Position numbers and translations under genes: made by a program
Part shown: in pieces, positions 35,401 through 47,278 of the stretch
How the letters are laid out: the number at the start of each line of letters is the position of its first letter
Numbering within the stretch: position 1 is the stretch's first letter
Notes under the pieces: model-generated
Database searches by the model: none
Told to the model about the DNA's origin: nothing
Seen by the model: only the letters and a program-made list of their open reading frames with translations
Assembly (NCBI GenBank): GCA_963930645.1
Contig: OZ005650.1
Span: 234,078,188-234,142,187 of the forward strand
Direction: 5' to 3'
DNA from: Salticus scenicus
Lineage: Eukaryota > Arthropoda > Arachnida > Araneae > Salticidae
DNA length: 64,000 bases

Positions 35401-38186
35401 GTGTAATTATACTGATGTCAATATTTTATTTTAGTTTTTAATGCGATTTTGTGGCTTTTTCAAATACAATAATTCCAGTAATCCAGATTTATGTGAAACA
35501 GCATCATGTTTTGGCACGTTATGAAAAACTTTAATACTTTCATAATTGTTATTTTCTAAGTTTTTAAAATGAAATGTTGGTATTTATTGATGCTCAAGCC
35601 AGTATCATAAATGATATTTTTTAAACTGCTCTGAATTATTTGTGATAAAAATATTTCTTATAACATACATTTATGTCATACTTTGCCTCATTATGTAATA
35701 TTAAGAGATTTAGACGCCACTTCACCTATCTTCAGTTCTGGCAGCCAAGTTTCATAAAATTCTACGAGAAATTTTTTTTTTTTGCAAATTACTCATTTGC
35801 TACTGCCTTTTTTTCTTCTTAACTTGGTCTTTACATTCAAAAAATTCACAATAGTTAAAATAATTTTTGTTAAATAATTATAATAATTATAATAATAATA
35901 ATAATAAAATAATAATCTAAAAAGGATTTTGTAAGTTTTTAACATTTTATTTTCAAACCACAAAATGAAAAAACTAATGGTATTTTAAAACTAGTTCGAC
36001 TTCTTTATGAGGAGAAAAATCTCTGTAATACATTTTTTATTTATGCTTATTTTATTCATTTATTTGAATAACAATATTTATTAATTATTAATATTATTAT
36101 TATTATTAAGTCTTAAATATCTGCAAACAAAGGGACATATTTTTCAAGCAATGCATTTTATTTTAACCTAATACGTATGTTTTGTTTATACATAAGACAC
36201 TTGTTCAAGGACCGACAAAAGAATACTCACAACATGTCTGATAAGAAAAAGGGAAGGGGCAAAGTAATTTTTATTGCCTCTCAAAGCGACAGCAATAAAT
36301 CAATTCAGAGAAGACAACAGATAGGACCCAGGATTATAGCGAGAGATGTATATCTCTTATTATGTATAGTCCTGGATAGGACCGACTCCCTGTCTCAAAA
36401 CTACAATTATACAATAGTTTACTTGCATGTCAGGGAACCCACATAGGCAACAGGCAAACAAAGAAGAATGGGAAAAAGCTTTTCTAAAAAAGCATTTAAA
36501 AATCAAAGTCACCGAACTGCAAATTTCACCGCACCGCCTGTAATTACCAGAAATTCTGTTCAGCAGATAAGAAATAAACGAAGAAGCAAAAATCAGAATT
36601 GCGTCTCCTCCTCAACTCAAACCCATAGAATAGACCTTCTCATGTCATCTCACACCTCTTTTTTCCCTCCCCTCTGTCCCTAAAAAAAATAAAGGACAGA
36701 AAACGATTCTGTTTACGCATCAATCTGTCAATAATCTTAGTATTACATTGACAGATTCAGATAGCTACTTTAAAAATGTAAGAAAAAATGTAAAATATTG
36801 GGCCATCGTCGTAATGTGAGTGCGTGTGTATGTGTGTGTGTGGGGGGGGGGGAGATAAAAAGATAGCGATAATGATACGAAAAAAAAAAGGACGAATGTT
36901 TCTAATTTCATATTCTCAATTCAAAATATCTAAGCTAACATGAATTCCTATGATTTTTACGCTTTTTGCTAATTTTTGCTTTATGTATGTACTCATTAGC
37001 GCTTAAAGCAATTTATAAAGAATAGCGAATATCAAAATCGTTTGATTTCTAATCATACTATAAGTATGGGGAACTTAGGTAATCGTAAAAATTTTTATGT
37101 CTGAATTTTTATATTTTTAAACGTTTTGAGGTGTGAGGAATCCGAAAATAACAGTATCCGTGCGGTGTCCGTCTGCAGGGTGTTACTTTGTTAGTTTGTC
37201 AAATTGTTAGTTTGCATACAAATTATCTCAAGAACAATGATCTCAGAGGTCAACCCAATTAAGAAAAATATCATTTATGACATTGGCAAGAACGCTATAT
37301 GTTTTAATATTCTAATTTGTGAACTTCGCAAGTTATTGAAAATTTACTGTTTTCTTAACATTGAAGAATAGGTAAAAATTTCGAATAAACGTGTACTATG
37401 AAAGTTATTTTCATTGTAAAGATTATAACAATTTTAAAATGTCATTTATAATGCTTGTATGAACATCATTAAAATCATGAACATTCTACGTTTAAAACTT
37501 CGTACATTATTTAAGATTTACATTTTTTTTTTTTGACATGGCAGAATAGTCCAAACATGACATAAACGCGTATTATGATGACTATATTTATCGTACAAAT
37601 AATAGTTAAATGTGATGTCTGATACTGGCAAGAACTTTACTAACTGCTGAGAGTCTGATTCGAAAAATTTGTAAGTTATTCGAGATTTCGATTTTCTCAA
37701 CACCATGGAGTTACATGAAAACAAAAATAAGAAACTGACTCAAAAAAAAAAAAAAAAAAAACAATAAATTAAGATAAGGTAAATGTATCTAAGCACAGTT
37801 AGGGTAGCCAATTAGGTAAAGAATTTCATCTCATTCTGCGACAGTGCTGAGTATTCAATCTTCATTTTTCTTAAAAGGAATATAATATGTCCTCTAATAG
37901 AAACTTGTGAGAACAAGAATATGTCGGAGAACTTAGCTGAGTCCACCTAGACGAATTAGTTTTCAATATTACTGTCATATAATATTACATCATATACAAA
38001 AGCTGTTAACACTGAAATATAACAATAACAATTAGAATGCACTTATTTCCCATACACAATCCATTAAATTTGTAAACAATTGTTGATTCCTTCTAGAGAA
38101 TCATTCACATAAGACCATACAGCATTGTTGCAAAACGGCAGAAATAATTTATTTAATTTGTAATATGTTATTTTGACTTTCTAACC
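35400..38186. other. hAT interior, AT-rich, no gene recognised
   Basis: Frames at 36177-36446 and 36468-36683 (89 and 71 residues) are basic and low in complexity, with no domain. A GT/G run lies at about 36828-36852. A repeat fragment at 37110-37145 matches that at 33555. Poly(A) lies at 37742-37760. Confidence 0.4.
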
Positions 38187-38190
38187 TTAA

Positions 38191-38616
38191 GGGCCCTCTT
38201 CACCCACCTTCGCCGGGAGCCGGAGCTAATGCTATTCTATGGGAAATTTTTCTTTACAAATAACTTATTAACTAATACATATTTTTTTAATTCCGTTTTC
38301 ACATTCTGAAAATTCCCAGCTGTTAAATTGGCGGACCTTTTTTTAAAAAAATATTTTTTTTATTTTTTATATTTTATTTTGAAACTTCAAAATACGAATT
38401 TTCAATATGTGAAATGTTTTCATTTTGCAATTTCAAAATAAAATATTAAAAATGAAAAAAATACATTTTTAAAAAAGGTCCGTCAATTTAACAGTTGGAA
38501 ATTATCTGAATAAGTAAACAGAATTAAAAAATATGTATTTAGTTAATAAGTTATTTGTAAAGAAAATTTCCCCATAGAATAACATTGGCTCTGGCGACGG
38601 TAAGTGAAGAGGGCCG
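38191..38616. mobile_element. Palindromic MITE with TTAA target duplication
   Basis: The 426-bp element begins GGGCCCTCTTCACCCACC and ends with GTAAGTGAAGAGGGCCG. The arms of about 190-200 bp are inverted copies (landmarks ATTCTATGGG, TTACAAATAACTTATTAACT, AAATTCC, GTTAAATTG, CGGACCTTTTTT). TTAA lies directly outside both ends (38187-38190 and 38617-38620), the target of piggyBac-type elements. It has no coding frame. It sits inside the hAT element, so it inserted later than the hAT or was carried by it. Confidence 0.85.
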
Positions 38617-38710
38617 TTAAAAGGATTTTTTATTGTACAACAAAGCCCAAAATGTGATATAAAAATTAAATAGTGATTCAATTCTTTTAAAACTTCATTT
38701 AAATTTAGTG

Positions 38711-38737
38711 ACCAGTGAAGCGGGCGTAGCCTGCTAG
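38711..38737 (+). repeat. CTAG-hairpin terminus, plus-strand copy inside hAT
   Basis: ACCAGTGAAGCGGGCGTAGC, then CTGCTAG, followed by T. AGCGGGC-GTA-GCCTGCT forms a 7-bp stem with a three-base loop. The upstream flank AAATTTAGTG is complementary to the flank of the 22907 copy. Confidence 0.65.
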
Positions 38738-39228
38738 TTTGTAATATATACACAAAATTTAAACAAAAATGTCAATAATAGGCTGGTTTAAAAATATTTT
38801 ATTTCCATCTTCCCTCCCCCCTTGTTCCTACCTTCCACTATATATCATTTATTATTACTTTAATGAAGTTTAAATTATATTTAAACAAATTTTCAGAGAA
38901 ATAGCTAGCATGTAATATAAAAACAACCATTTCGCCTGTCTGCCAATCCCCCCCCCCGACCCTCTAAGATATGTGTAACACTTTTTAAATTTTTTCTTAA
39001 GCAGTAAGTGGTATTTACACAAAGTTTTATTTCAGTCTATAATAGATTTGTTTAAAAATATCCTTTTAGCATCTACACAACCCTCTTGCCCCCCTAAGCT
39101 ACATATAATACTTCTTGTGCTTTTCGTTAAGAATAAGTGATAGTTATAATAGCAGGAGACTTGGCGTTGGAATATTAAAACAGGAATAAACTACTACGTC
39201 AGAAACGCCAAAGAAAAAATTATTGAGG

Positions 39229-39275
39229 TGCATACAGCTGTTTCGGTAGCCTAAAGCGTACCGTCTTCAGTGCAA
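39229..39275 (-). ncRNA. Hammerhead-like ribozyme motif, inverted arm
   Basis: This is the reverse complement of the motif at 39931-39979, with the same core words. It would be transcribed from the minus strand. See the plus-strand entry for the fold. Confidence 0.45.
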
Positions 39276-39513
39276 AAAGAATTCTGAATCTGGAGATGCG
39301 CTCGTATATATAGGAGAGGGACCGGATTTAGTTCAACCAATAGGATTACGGAAGAGGTGGGGAGTGTGGCCAATAGGAATTAAGGAAAGTGTAGCTGTGT
39401 AAACAGTAGAAAAATTAAGGAAATGTGGACTGAATGTAAAATTTCCAACAATCAGACAAATAGGGAACAGCGAAATCACAATTTACAAGGTTTTTAAAAT
39501 TTTTATAAATATG

Positions 39514-39791
39514 AAAAACGCAGTCTTAAATTTCGTCTGAAAGAACATATGAATTACGTCCGCAAACAAGAAACCAATAAATCGGCTATTTCTAAACATT
39601 GCTGGGAGGAAAATCATAATTTTAAATTTAATTCAGCTAAAATAATTTGCAGACCTAAATCCATTCATGAACTCGATTTCTTTGAAGCTTTTCATATTTA
39701 TAAAAATTTTAAAAACCTTGTAAATTGTGATTTCGCTGTTCCCTATTTGTCTGATTGTTGGAAATTTTACATTCAGTCCACATTTCCTTAA
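39514..39791 (+). pseudogene. Penelope RT-endonuclease, C-terminal fragment
   Basis: The frame encodes SLKFRLKEHMNYVRKQETNK, then SAISKHCWEENHNF and a tail ending YIQSTFP, with TAA at 39789-39791. It matches the last 90 residues of the 53.5-54.5 kb copy almost residue for residue. It belongs to the second half of the GIY-YIG endonuclease domain. The catalytic GIY and YIG segments are removed by the 5' truncation at about 39514, so it cannot act as a nuclease. The first Met in this frame (39549) is internal, not a real start. Confidence 0.88.
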
Positions 39792-39930
39792 TTTTTCTAC
39801 TGTTTACACAGCTACACTTTCCTTAATTCCTATTGGCCACACTCCCCACCTCTTCCGTAATCCTATTGGTTGAACTAAATCCGGTCCCTCTCCTATATAT
39901 ACGAGCGCATCTCCAGATTCAGAATTCTTT

Positions 39931-39979
39931 TTGCACTGAAGACGGTACGCTTTAGGCTACCGAAACAGCTGTATGCACC
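39931..39979 (+). ncRNA. Hammerhead-like ribozyme motif in the Penelope 3' end
   Basis: In order: stem I strand TGCA (39932-39935), core CTGAAGA (39936-39942), stem II GGTA/TACC (39944-39947 and 39958-39961), GAAA (39962-39965), a short stem III within ACAGCTGT, then TA (cleavage expected after A39973) and stem I partner TGCA (39974-39977). This is the order of a type I hammerhead with a very short stem III. Hammerheads are established in Penelope-like terminal repeats. One extra or unpaired base (C39943) lies between the core and stem II, so activity is unproven. Confidence 0.55.
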
Positions 39980-40384
39980 TCAATAATTTTTTCTTTGGCG
40001 TTTCTGACGTAGTAGTTTATTCCTGTTTTAAGTGATAGTTATATTACGCAGAATATCGTTAAAAACGGTAACAATGTGATATACAAAATATTAATTCCCT
40101 TTGCCCCCCTCCCCCCCCCTTTAGCCCCCGAAGTATATGTGACACTGTGTTTTTGTCTTAAACAGCAAGTCACAAACAAAGTTTCATTAAAATCAGTAAG
40201 AAAGTGATATAAAAACAATTATTCTCTTTCAATCTGCTGCTAGCCTCCCCTCCCCCAGGTATATACTAAGTGAAAGTGGTATCAATTTAATTGATTGAAA
40301 TTTCTAAAAAAATATTACGAAAATCATTCTATAAATTCATTATTTGATATTTACTGTTTTCGCGATTTGCAAATTGCAAAAGTG

Positions 40385-40470
40385 CCCTTTTTTCCTTGTG
40401 CCCTTTTTCTGGTACCCTTTTTTACCAGTGCCTTTTTTTCCAAGTGCCTTTTTTTCCAGGATGCATTTTC
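40385..40470 (+). repeat. TTTTTTCCxxGTGCC short tandem motif near the hAT right end
   Basis: About five degenerate units of roughly 16-19 bp, in the same orientation as 34738-34830. Confidence 0.6.
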
Positions 40471-40708
40471 TCAGTTATTCTCTTTTCTGTCCTTTTCTTC
40501 TTCTACTTTCCTTTTTATATTTCAGACAGAAATATTTAAAATGAGTTTGAGTTTGAATTGCTTTTTCACGCTCAAGTTCGTGTAAAAAACGAACTTCGCT
40601 CAACTCAAGTTCATAATTTAAAAAACGAGCGAAGTTCAACTCAAAACTCAAAATTTTTGAGCTACGCTCACGAACGCGTTCAAATGAACGCGTTCGTGCA
40701 CAACACTG

Positions 40709-40716
40709 CTTTTGGA
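40709..40716. repeat. Target site duplication of the hAT element, right copy
   Basis: CTTTTGGA, identical to 31858-31865. It is followed directly by TCACCCGG, the missing outer end of the interrupted terminal repeat. Confidence 0.93.
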
Positions 40717-40729
40717 TCACCCGGTATTT

Positions 40730-41060
40730 ATAATCTTATATATTAAAACACAAAGCTGTTTCTATAAGACAAAAATGGGTGTATTTGAACAAACAGAAAA
40801 ATATTTTAGACAATCCGAAAAGCTTACTTTTATTAGACGTTGGGAAAAATAAACGAACCAGCTACTCCATAGAAAGCTGAAAAAAAAAAAAAAAAAAATC
40901 TGGAGTGACTCCACTCGACTTTCCGAACATTGAGTAATTAACAGTTTCGTAGATAAAGTAAAGAAACAGGAGTTGTTAAACAAACAAAAGAGAGAAGTAC
41001 ATAATAGAGTGTTTGAGTATTTTTCTCCATATATTACACGATGTTTTATTTACGCTACTG
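40730..41060. other. AT-rich spacer
   Basis: A-tract at about 40880-40898. No gene was seen. Confidence 0.5.
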
Positions 41061-41064
41061 AACT

Positions 41065-41575
41065 TTGAGCCCCTAGATCATAATGATAAAGAATTTTTCG
41101 TTGTGTCCCTGTAAAAACCTATAAATGCCAAAAAACAATGTAAATTAACCAAAATGCTTATAGTTAGTGCAACAGTGATTTATAATATTCATATAAATTT
41201 TCAGCTCAATTGAATAAGGCGTTTAGATGCTATCGCACTTTCAAAAATTTGGTCCCATAGGCCATAATGATAAAGAATTTTTCTTTGTGTCCCTGTAAAA
41301 AAACTTTAAGTGCCAGATTCTTCAAACTCAATACAGATTGAGTAACTGTGACCTATAATATGTGTATAATTGTTTTGCTCAATTGAATGAGGCGTTTAGA
41401 TGCTATCGCACTTTTAAGATTTTGGTCCCATAGACCATAATGATAAAGAATTTTTCCTAGTGTCTCTGTAAAAAAACTATAAGTGCTAGATTACCAAAAT
41501 CTATAGAGTTCACACTATGGTGACTTACAATATACGTAGCAACTTTCAGCTGATTCTAACGAAGCGTTTAGACGC
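41065..41575 (+). repeat. Tandem repeat, 173-184-bp unit, three copies
   Basis: TAATGATAAAGAATTTTTC starts at 41081, 41265 and 41438. Each copy continues with GTGTC(C/T)CTGTAAAAA, a variable AT-rich part and, near its end, GCGTTTAGA(T/C)GCTA. The third copy runs into an ACACAC-rich tail at about 41590-41760 that resembles the repeats at 863 and 4066. Confidence 0.88.
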
Positions 41576-41589
41576 TAGCGTGTTCACTC

Positions 41590-41760
41590 ACAGACATACA
41601 CACATAAAAACACACATACATACACCATCGCAAAAACAGTGAAAACGAATTCAGGAGACCTCGAAACGTATAGAAACATCGAAATCTCAAAATCGGATTT
41701 TTGACATGATTACAATATTTTCCTCACTATAGTGTTCGGAGAGTAAAAACAAAAAGTTGT
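41590..41760 (+). repeat. Dispersed repeat tail, related to 1020-1180 and 4215-4375
   Basis: An ACACAC-type tract, ATTCAGGAGACCTCGAAACG, ATCGAAATCTCAAAATCGG, then TTACAATATTTTC and a CTATAGTG end occur in the same order as in the earlier copies. Confidence 0.55.
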
Positions 41761-41930
41761 AAGTGAGTGGGCTTATTGTCGTACTAAACCTACGCGGTAG
41801 TAAATTTTTGACGGTCTATGATTCACTCTTAGAATCTGGGATAGTAAGCGATTTTTTGAGCAATTTCATCATTAAAAAAAATATATTTTTGTTTATAAAG
41901 CTATATAGAAAAGAGTTTCCTTTAAATATA

Positions 41931-41962
41931 GTGACCAGGGAAGCAGGCAAAGTCTTCGTTGA
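41931..41962 (+). repeat. Diverged CTAG-hairpin terminus
   Basis: GTGACCAGGGAAGCAGGCAA AGTC matches the first part of the family terminus, but the closing GCCTGCTAG is replaced by TTCGTTGATTC. It is therefore a decayed or truncated copy. Confidence 0.4.
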
Positions 41963-42017
41963 TTCACTAACTTCATTGATTTCACATTCCGTCATTTTTG
42001 ATGGGATTATATATGCT

Positions 42018-42018
42018 A

Positions 42019-42052
<34 letters not shown>
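42018..42052. repeat. (TA)n microsatellite
   Basis: TA run of about 17 units. Confidence 0.95.
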
Positions 42053-42058
<6 letters not shown>

Positions 42059-42059
42059 T

Positions 42060-42198
42060 ACATTTTACAAATTGTTGCATCTAAGGCGGTTTAATATTTG
42101 CGTAAGTATCATGTTTTGTACATTCTAACGGTAGCCTTATCTTTTCGGTATGCCAATTTTAAGAGGTTAAAAATTATAAGAAATTAATTTCTCACCTT

Positions 42199-42231
<33 letters not shown>

Positions 42232-44489
42232 GGGATTATTGCATCGGGCGCATTTTTCTCCAAAAGTCTTGGAAAGTGCAAAGTTACACTTCAAGTTTCA
42301 AAGTCTGCGATTTTTCTTGTGAAGACAAACTAAAGAACTGGTCAAGTTTGAAGTTGTGTGGGATTTACATTGCACTGAAGCTATCGAGCACTAGAACTAA
42401 TGGACAATTGGTAACGGTCTGCGATTCACTCGTATGGGTGGTCAGGAGACGTACCTTTACAATTTTCATTCCCAGAGAAGGCGATGGTTTCTTGTTTCTC
42501 TATATCACAAATGTATTAATTTTACAGAACATCGAAGAACATAGTAGTCACGTCAAATTTAATGATACGTCACCATAAATGATACGACAGTCACCAGCCA
42601 TGTATCGCACATAGAATCCTTCGATTACGAGTTGGAAGCTCTACTAACCCGATTACTGCGACCCACAAATAAATGGAAAATTGTGTATGTAAAATGCCTT
42701 GCTTACAATTTGGGAAAGCTGCATTTAAGAAATAAACATAACCTAGTCTTAAAATAGACTTACCTAACAAGAAATAATGTTTCTGTAAATTATGCATTGA
42801 ATATTTCATATTTTTTATATACTTTTCCCCTTGAAAGGAGAAACACAGTCATATCTTCGAAAGCCTTATAAAATTAAGTCGGTGACTTCAGAAAATTCTC
42901 TGTCGTTGCCTTGATAACCACTATCGAAGGCAGCGAAGCCTACGCCTGTAATTGATGTTTTTAATGACATCTCCCATCTATAAGGGAAGGCTGGTAATTA
43001 TAAATATTGGTTAATGTTTCAATTTTAAAAGCTTTCACTAGCAATTTTGATCTCTAAGTATACATTTGTATGTAGGATCAATTTGTAATACATTAGCATG
43101 ATTTCTGAGAAGACAAAAGAAAAAACAAAAAAAAACTTCTAATTTATTAATTTCCTCTAAAATTTACTGTAATTTAGTATTAAAATAACTTTCATTTGTA
43201 ATTCTTGACAATGTTTAACAATTTAAAATAACAGTTTCTGTTAAATTTAACAAGTTTTCAGCTAAAGTAAATATTAACTACATAGAAGTAATTACATTTA
43301 AATTATCTAAATCGGTGGTTACCGCCCACTACTGGCATTCTAGATTTTTGGTGAGTGGCTTGAATTTTGTCAGATAGTGAAGGATTTTTCTTTTTCCGTC
43401 TTTTTAAAAGCATTGAAAAGGAAAAATGCTTTATTGCTAAATGTTTTAACTTACTGTAACTCTGATTTTTAAATTTTATAAAATAATGTTACTTCCCTAT
43501 TTTATGAATCACCATTTTTATAGAATGTGTTGACGATTAGAAAATTTTATTACTAAAAGACATACAAAAGTGTAAGTTAGATACATAAAGTAGACTACCC
43601 CTGATTTAACTAATGATACAATAGAAAATTCAGTTTTCCAATTTTGTGCTTCACCTTTAAAAGCCGCTATCACATGGAAGAACGTATTGTCTGAAGTATA
43701 AGATATTGCCTCTCAAAGCTACCGAACGACTATGTCTAGATGTGTGTAAGGTTATTTTTAAGCATAAACGAAATCCACATATGTGATGAACGGTCCCAAC
43801 ATTTGGCGATAATTCACCTCAAAGATGTTTGAAAGAAATAAGGGTAGAGGATATTCTGGATTCGCGATTCTTTGATTGGAGGAGTTTATGCTGAAAACTA
43901 CTGTAGGGGTTACAAACAGTCGAAAGTTCGTGATTAAAGAATATACGCGAGGGTAATTGTATCGAACGAGTATATTTGGATCGTTACCATGATGAAAAAA
44001 CTGTTTATTAGGTAGTATGTGCTAATGACTCTACTGGTTGGTGGACGTTATAAATCGTATATTATAAAATGTACTGTCATTAAATTTTCCACGCATTGAC
44101 ATAGGTATATAAGAATATTAAGTATACTAAAAATTTTTTAATTCTATTTAAAGGACAAACACAGATACATTATTTTAAAATTTATAAAAAAAAAATTAAA
44201 GGCTTCATGATATCTAGTTTTTTTTTTTTTTTTACTCTGTTTAGCATTATTGTTTAACAATATATTCTATATTCTTGTATTTTTTGTGTTACTCTGCTGA
44301 TTGATTCATAAGTTAATTAAAAAAAAAAAAAATGAATGCTGAAATTTCTTTTAAAATATTAACACAGAAAGATTTAAAAAAAAAAAAAAAAAAAATTTTT
44401 TTTTTTTTTTTTAGAATTTACTTTAATTAAATTATTTTAATTTGAAGTTAATGGGGGAAATAAAAAGTTTGCATTAAGCGTTTTAAATT

Positions 44490-44530
<41 letters not shown>

Positions 44531-44682
44531 ATTTTTATTCAAAAATTTTTTAAGAAATTATTATATTCTTAAATATTGGGACTAACTGATATATGTGTAT
44601 TCAAAAAAAGTTAATTCGTAGCATTTTAATTTTTTAGATAATTAGAAAATGGTGTTGAAACTATAAAATTTATAAAAAACAT

Positions 44683-44714
<32 letters not shown>

Positions 44715-45550
44715 CATATATATAATATTTTTGGAGAATGTGCCAATGAAATAAAAAAAATTTAGAAACTAAATAAAAATCCATTTCACACTCTTTTACA
44801 AAAAAAAATAAAATAAAAAAATAAATAAAAAAATGCACAGGTATTACTCAGAATAAATATCCTGAACTCTTGTTTAATATTAATTGCTTAACCTGCAGGA
44901 AAAAATCAATGTGAAAGAAAAAGACTTTAATATAATATGCAAACATTTAATGTCATTTTTTGAGAATATTTACTTTTCACGCCCCAGTGAAAAAAAGAAC
45001 AGAAAGATAAATAGTTTTATTTTTAGTGCGGCGAAAATAATTATTTTATTTTAATGTGGTTAATATAATTGTATTCTGATGATGTAGTTTATTTTGATGT
45101 GGAAGAGAAAATATGCACACGCTTCACTGTTCAAATTCTAAAAATTGTATCTTTAATTACTAAATTAATTTTCAAATATGATATTTTTAAGAATTCTAAA
45201 AATATTCTAATAAAATTGTGTTTTATTTATTTTCGTTTAATATAACAACAAACATTGACGAATTCATTAAATATTTTAATGTTTAGTGTCAAAAATATTT
45301 CTTTTATTTATCTTTATTTGTTATTATTTATTTTGGATAATTAGCTTATATTTTTTTTTTTTCGAATTCGAAAATAAAATAAATAAATAAATTAAAAGGT
45401 AATATTTCTATCTTGGAACGTTATAGTAAATACATCTATTATATTACAACAAATACTGTTGTTGGATACATGCCTTTAAAATTTTCTTCAAACATTATAG
45501 CAAATGCAGAGTAGTTATAATTATATTTACTCTATAACAACCTCTTACAG
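42060..45550. other. AT-rich region with simple repeats
   Basis: Poly(A) at about 42202-42228, (TA)n followed by (TG)n at 44491-44531, (TA)n at 44684-44710, and long A and T runs near 44320-44412. The frame at 42276-42578 (100 residues) has no recognisable domain. The stretch 43650-44040 is less AT-rich but has no gene that I can support. Confidence 0.45.
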
Positions 45551-45819
45551 CTATAAAGGGCGAGTGGATAGCCACTAAATTTGTCATGCTGCTTATTCAG
45601 GAAGCGCGCTCGCAGAATAACAAAAACATTTTTTTTTATTCAGAGAATGCTCAGTAGTTGCGCTTTGCGCAGTGTAATGAGGAATTTGCACACATGGGGT
45701 ACTTGAACAAACTACTATTTTTCTGGTAGTTTTATGCCCATAAATTCCAAAAAGGTTTATTAAAAATGGAAAAAAAAGTTCTCATTAATTTTAAAATTAA
45801 CCAAAAATCACGTGATTTC

Positions 45820-46270
45820 AAAACGCTGCCTGACGTCACACTTTATGATGCTTCAATGTTTACATTGTGTTAGTCTAGTTAGCAAGCAACAATTCGTTTT
45901 AACTTTCGTAATTATCAATCGTTTATGTGATTTCTGAGCATTTCTTTTTCATCTTATAATCATTTAATAACATTATCACCATTTCCCATTATCATTATCT
46001 ACAATTGTCTTCTTTTCATGGCGGTTGTCCTATGTTTTCGTTTAATAGGAGCCTGTGGAACGCTAAAGAGTAGATTTTGAGAAGCATTAGCCGTTGTATT
46101 AGGGCAGAGTGGTACAATACAATATTTGTACTACGATTTTTTAATATCCGTCATTATTATGAAGTACAAAACCTATTTCACTGATTCAAGAAGCAAAGTA
46201 AAGCACAAAGTCGAATGTAAACAACGAATATTTCCGTTTGTTGTCATAAAGAGTGACGTCACGAAATATT
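45820..46270. repeat. Inverted repeat pair with TGACGTCA boxes
   Basis: TGACGTCACACTTTATGA at 45831 and the complement of TCATAAAGAGTGACGTCA ending at 46261 are inverted copies. GTTTACATT and AATGTAAAC follow on the inner sides. TGACGTCA is the palindromic CRE sequence. The arms are short (about 18 bp plus patches). The structure could be a decayed inverted-repeat transposon or a promoter-like fragment. Confidence 0.45.
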
Positions 46271-46319
46271 ATACTGCGTTTACTCGATTGTGTAAATAGT
46301 GCGATGTTAAAATTGTTAT

Positions 46320-47270
46320 AAATCAGTAATTAGATTTCAAATAAAGAAAATGTATGTATTTATTTTCTTACCTTTTCATTTACTATTATATAAGAATAAA
46401 ATTAGAAAACGTGCAAATTTGATCAATTGAATAATCTACAAAGAATAAAAATTTAATCAAAAATTGTCCGAAATGTTTATTTATTACATACAAGAAATTT
46501 TCTTTCTTGTGTTTTCCTTTTCGAGGAAAAATACCACTTACTACATATTTTAAGCACTATCTTTTTAAATTTGTCAATTGTATCAAATTAATTGTCTGTA
46601 TACGAATTTTGGTAGCAATCCACGAGCTTTTTTTAGCTGATGTATTGTGGCCATTGCGCAAGGTTAATTTTTACCGAACTATACACATGCCTCATATAAT
46701 GCGCATCCTAAAATAGACTAAATATACTATATCAGTCAAATAATTTACAATTCTCAAAATTTTATATCCGTATAGTACCGTAATACAAAATTTTAAATTA
46801 AGTAAGGTGCTATTACTTGTCATCAATATTAGATGACTATAATAAAAAAAAAATAAAAAATGTGTCTATTAAAATACGGAACGTTTTAGGAAGGACTTAC
46901 CAACTTTGAAATGATACAAACGCGAAACAATGAGAGACAGAAAGGTGAAAAAAAGTGGCATGTTGAATGGGTAGGTCTGGAATTTGTTATACAAAAGCTT
47001 GTAGAAATAGTTCCAAGATTGGCCAACATGTGGTATCAAGGTTATGGGTGTGTTTGTGGTTGTGTGAGTTAAGTCTGATTGACTATAATACTAGGGTCCT
47101 AGACCTACAAAGGAAATGCCTTCCATGGGGGTCTTTCTAAGAGGTGCTAGTCCATAAGAAAATGAATACTTAGATAGTACTCAGAAGTGCAGAAAGTTTA
47201 TAATGTCAGTCTATTTAATTGCTGACAAGTGTAAAGGTGTTGTATCGAATACGTTTTTATAGAAAATTGA
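46320..47270. other. AT-rich spacer
   Basis: The part 46890-47270 is less AT-rich and precedes the transposase N-terminus at 47279, so it may be its 5' flank. No terminal repeat was recognised. Confidence 0.4.
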
Positions 47271-47278
47271 AAAACATC

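Larger units (their letters stand above)
39149..40029 (+). mobile_element. Penelope-like element, 5'-truncated with inverted 3' end
   Basis: A 14-bp target duplication (AAGTGATAGTTATA at 39135-39148 and 40030-40043) flanks 881 bp. The right part (from about 39514) is the sense strand: the end of the RT-endonuclease gene, then 3' UTR. The left part (about 39177-39513) is the reverse complement of the 3' end (about 39690-40029) and looks identical by eye, making a large palindrome. Tail-to-tail and inverted 5' truncations like this are characteristic of Penelope insertions. A hammerhead-like motif is present in each arm. Identical arms suggest a recent or single-event origin. Confidence 0.9.

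Noticed and set aside
36177..36683. Two neighbouring frames of 89 and 71 residues
   Set aside because: Basic, low-complexity translations without any family signal, inside a decayed hAT element.
36828..36852. G-rich run as a quadruplex or regulatory element
   Set aside because: A single G run after a GT repeat lacks the four-tract arrangement needed for a quadruplex.
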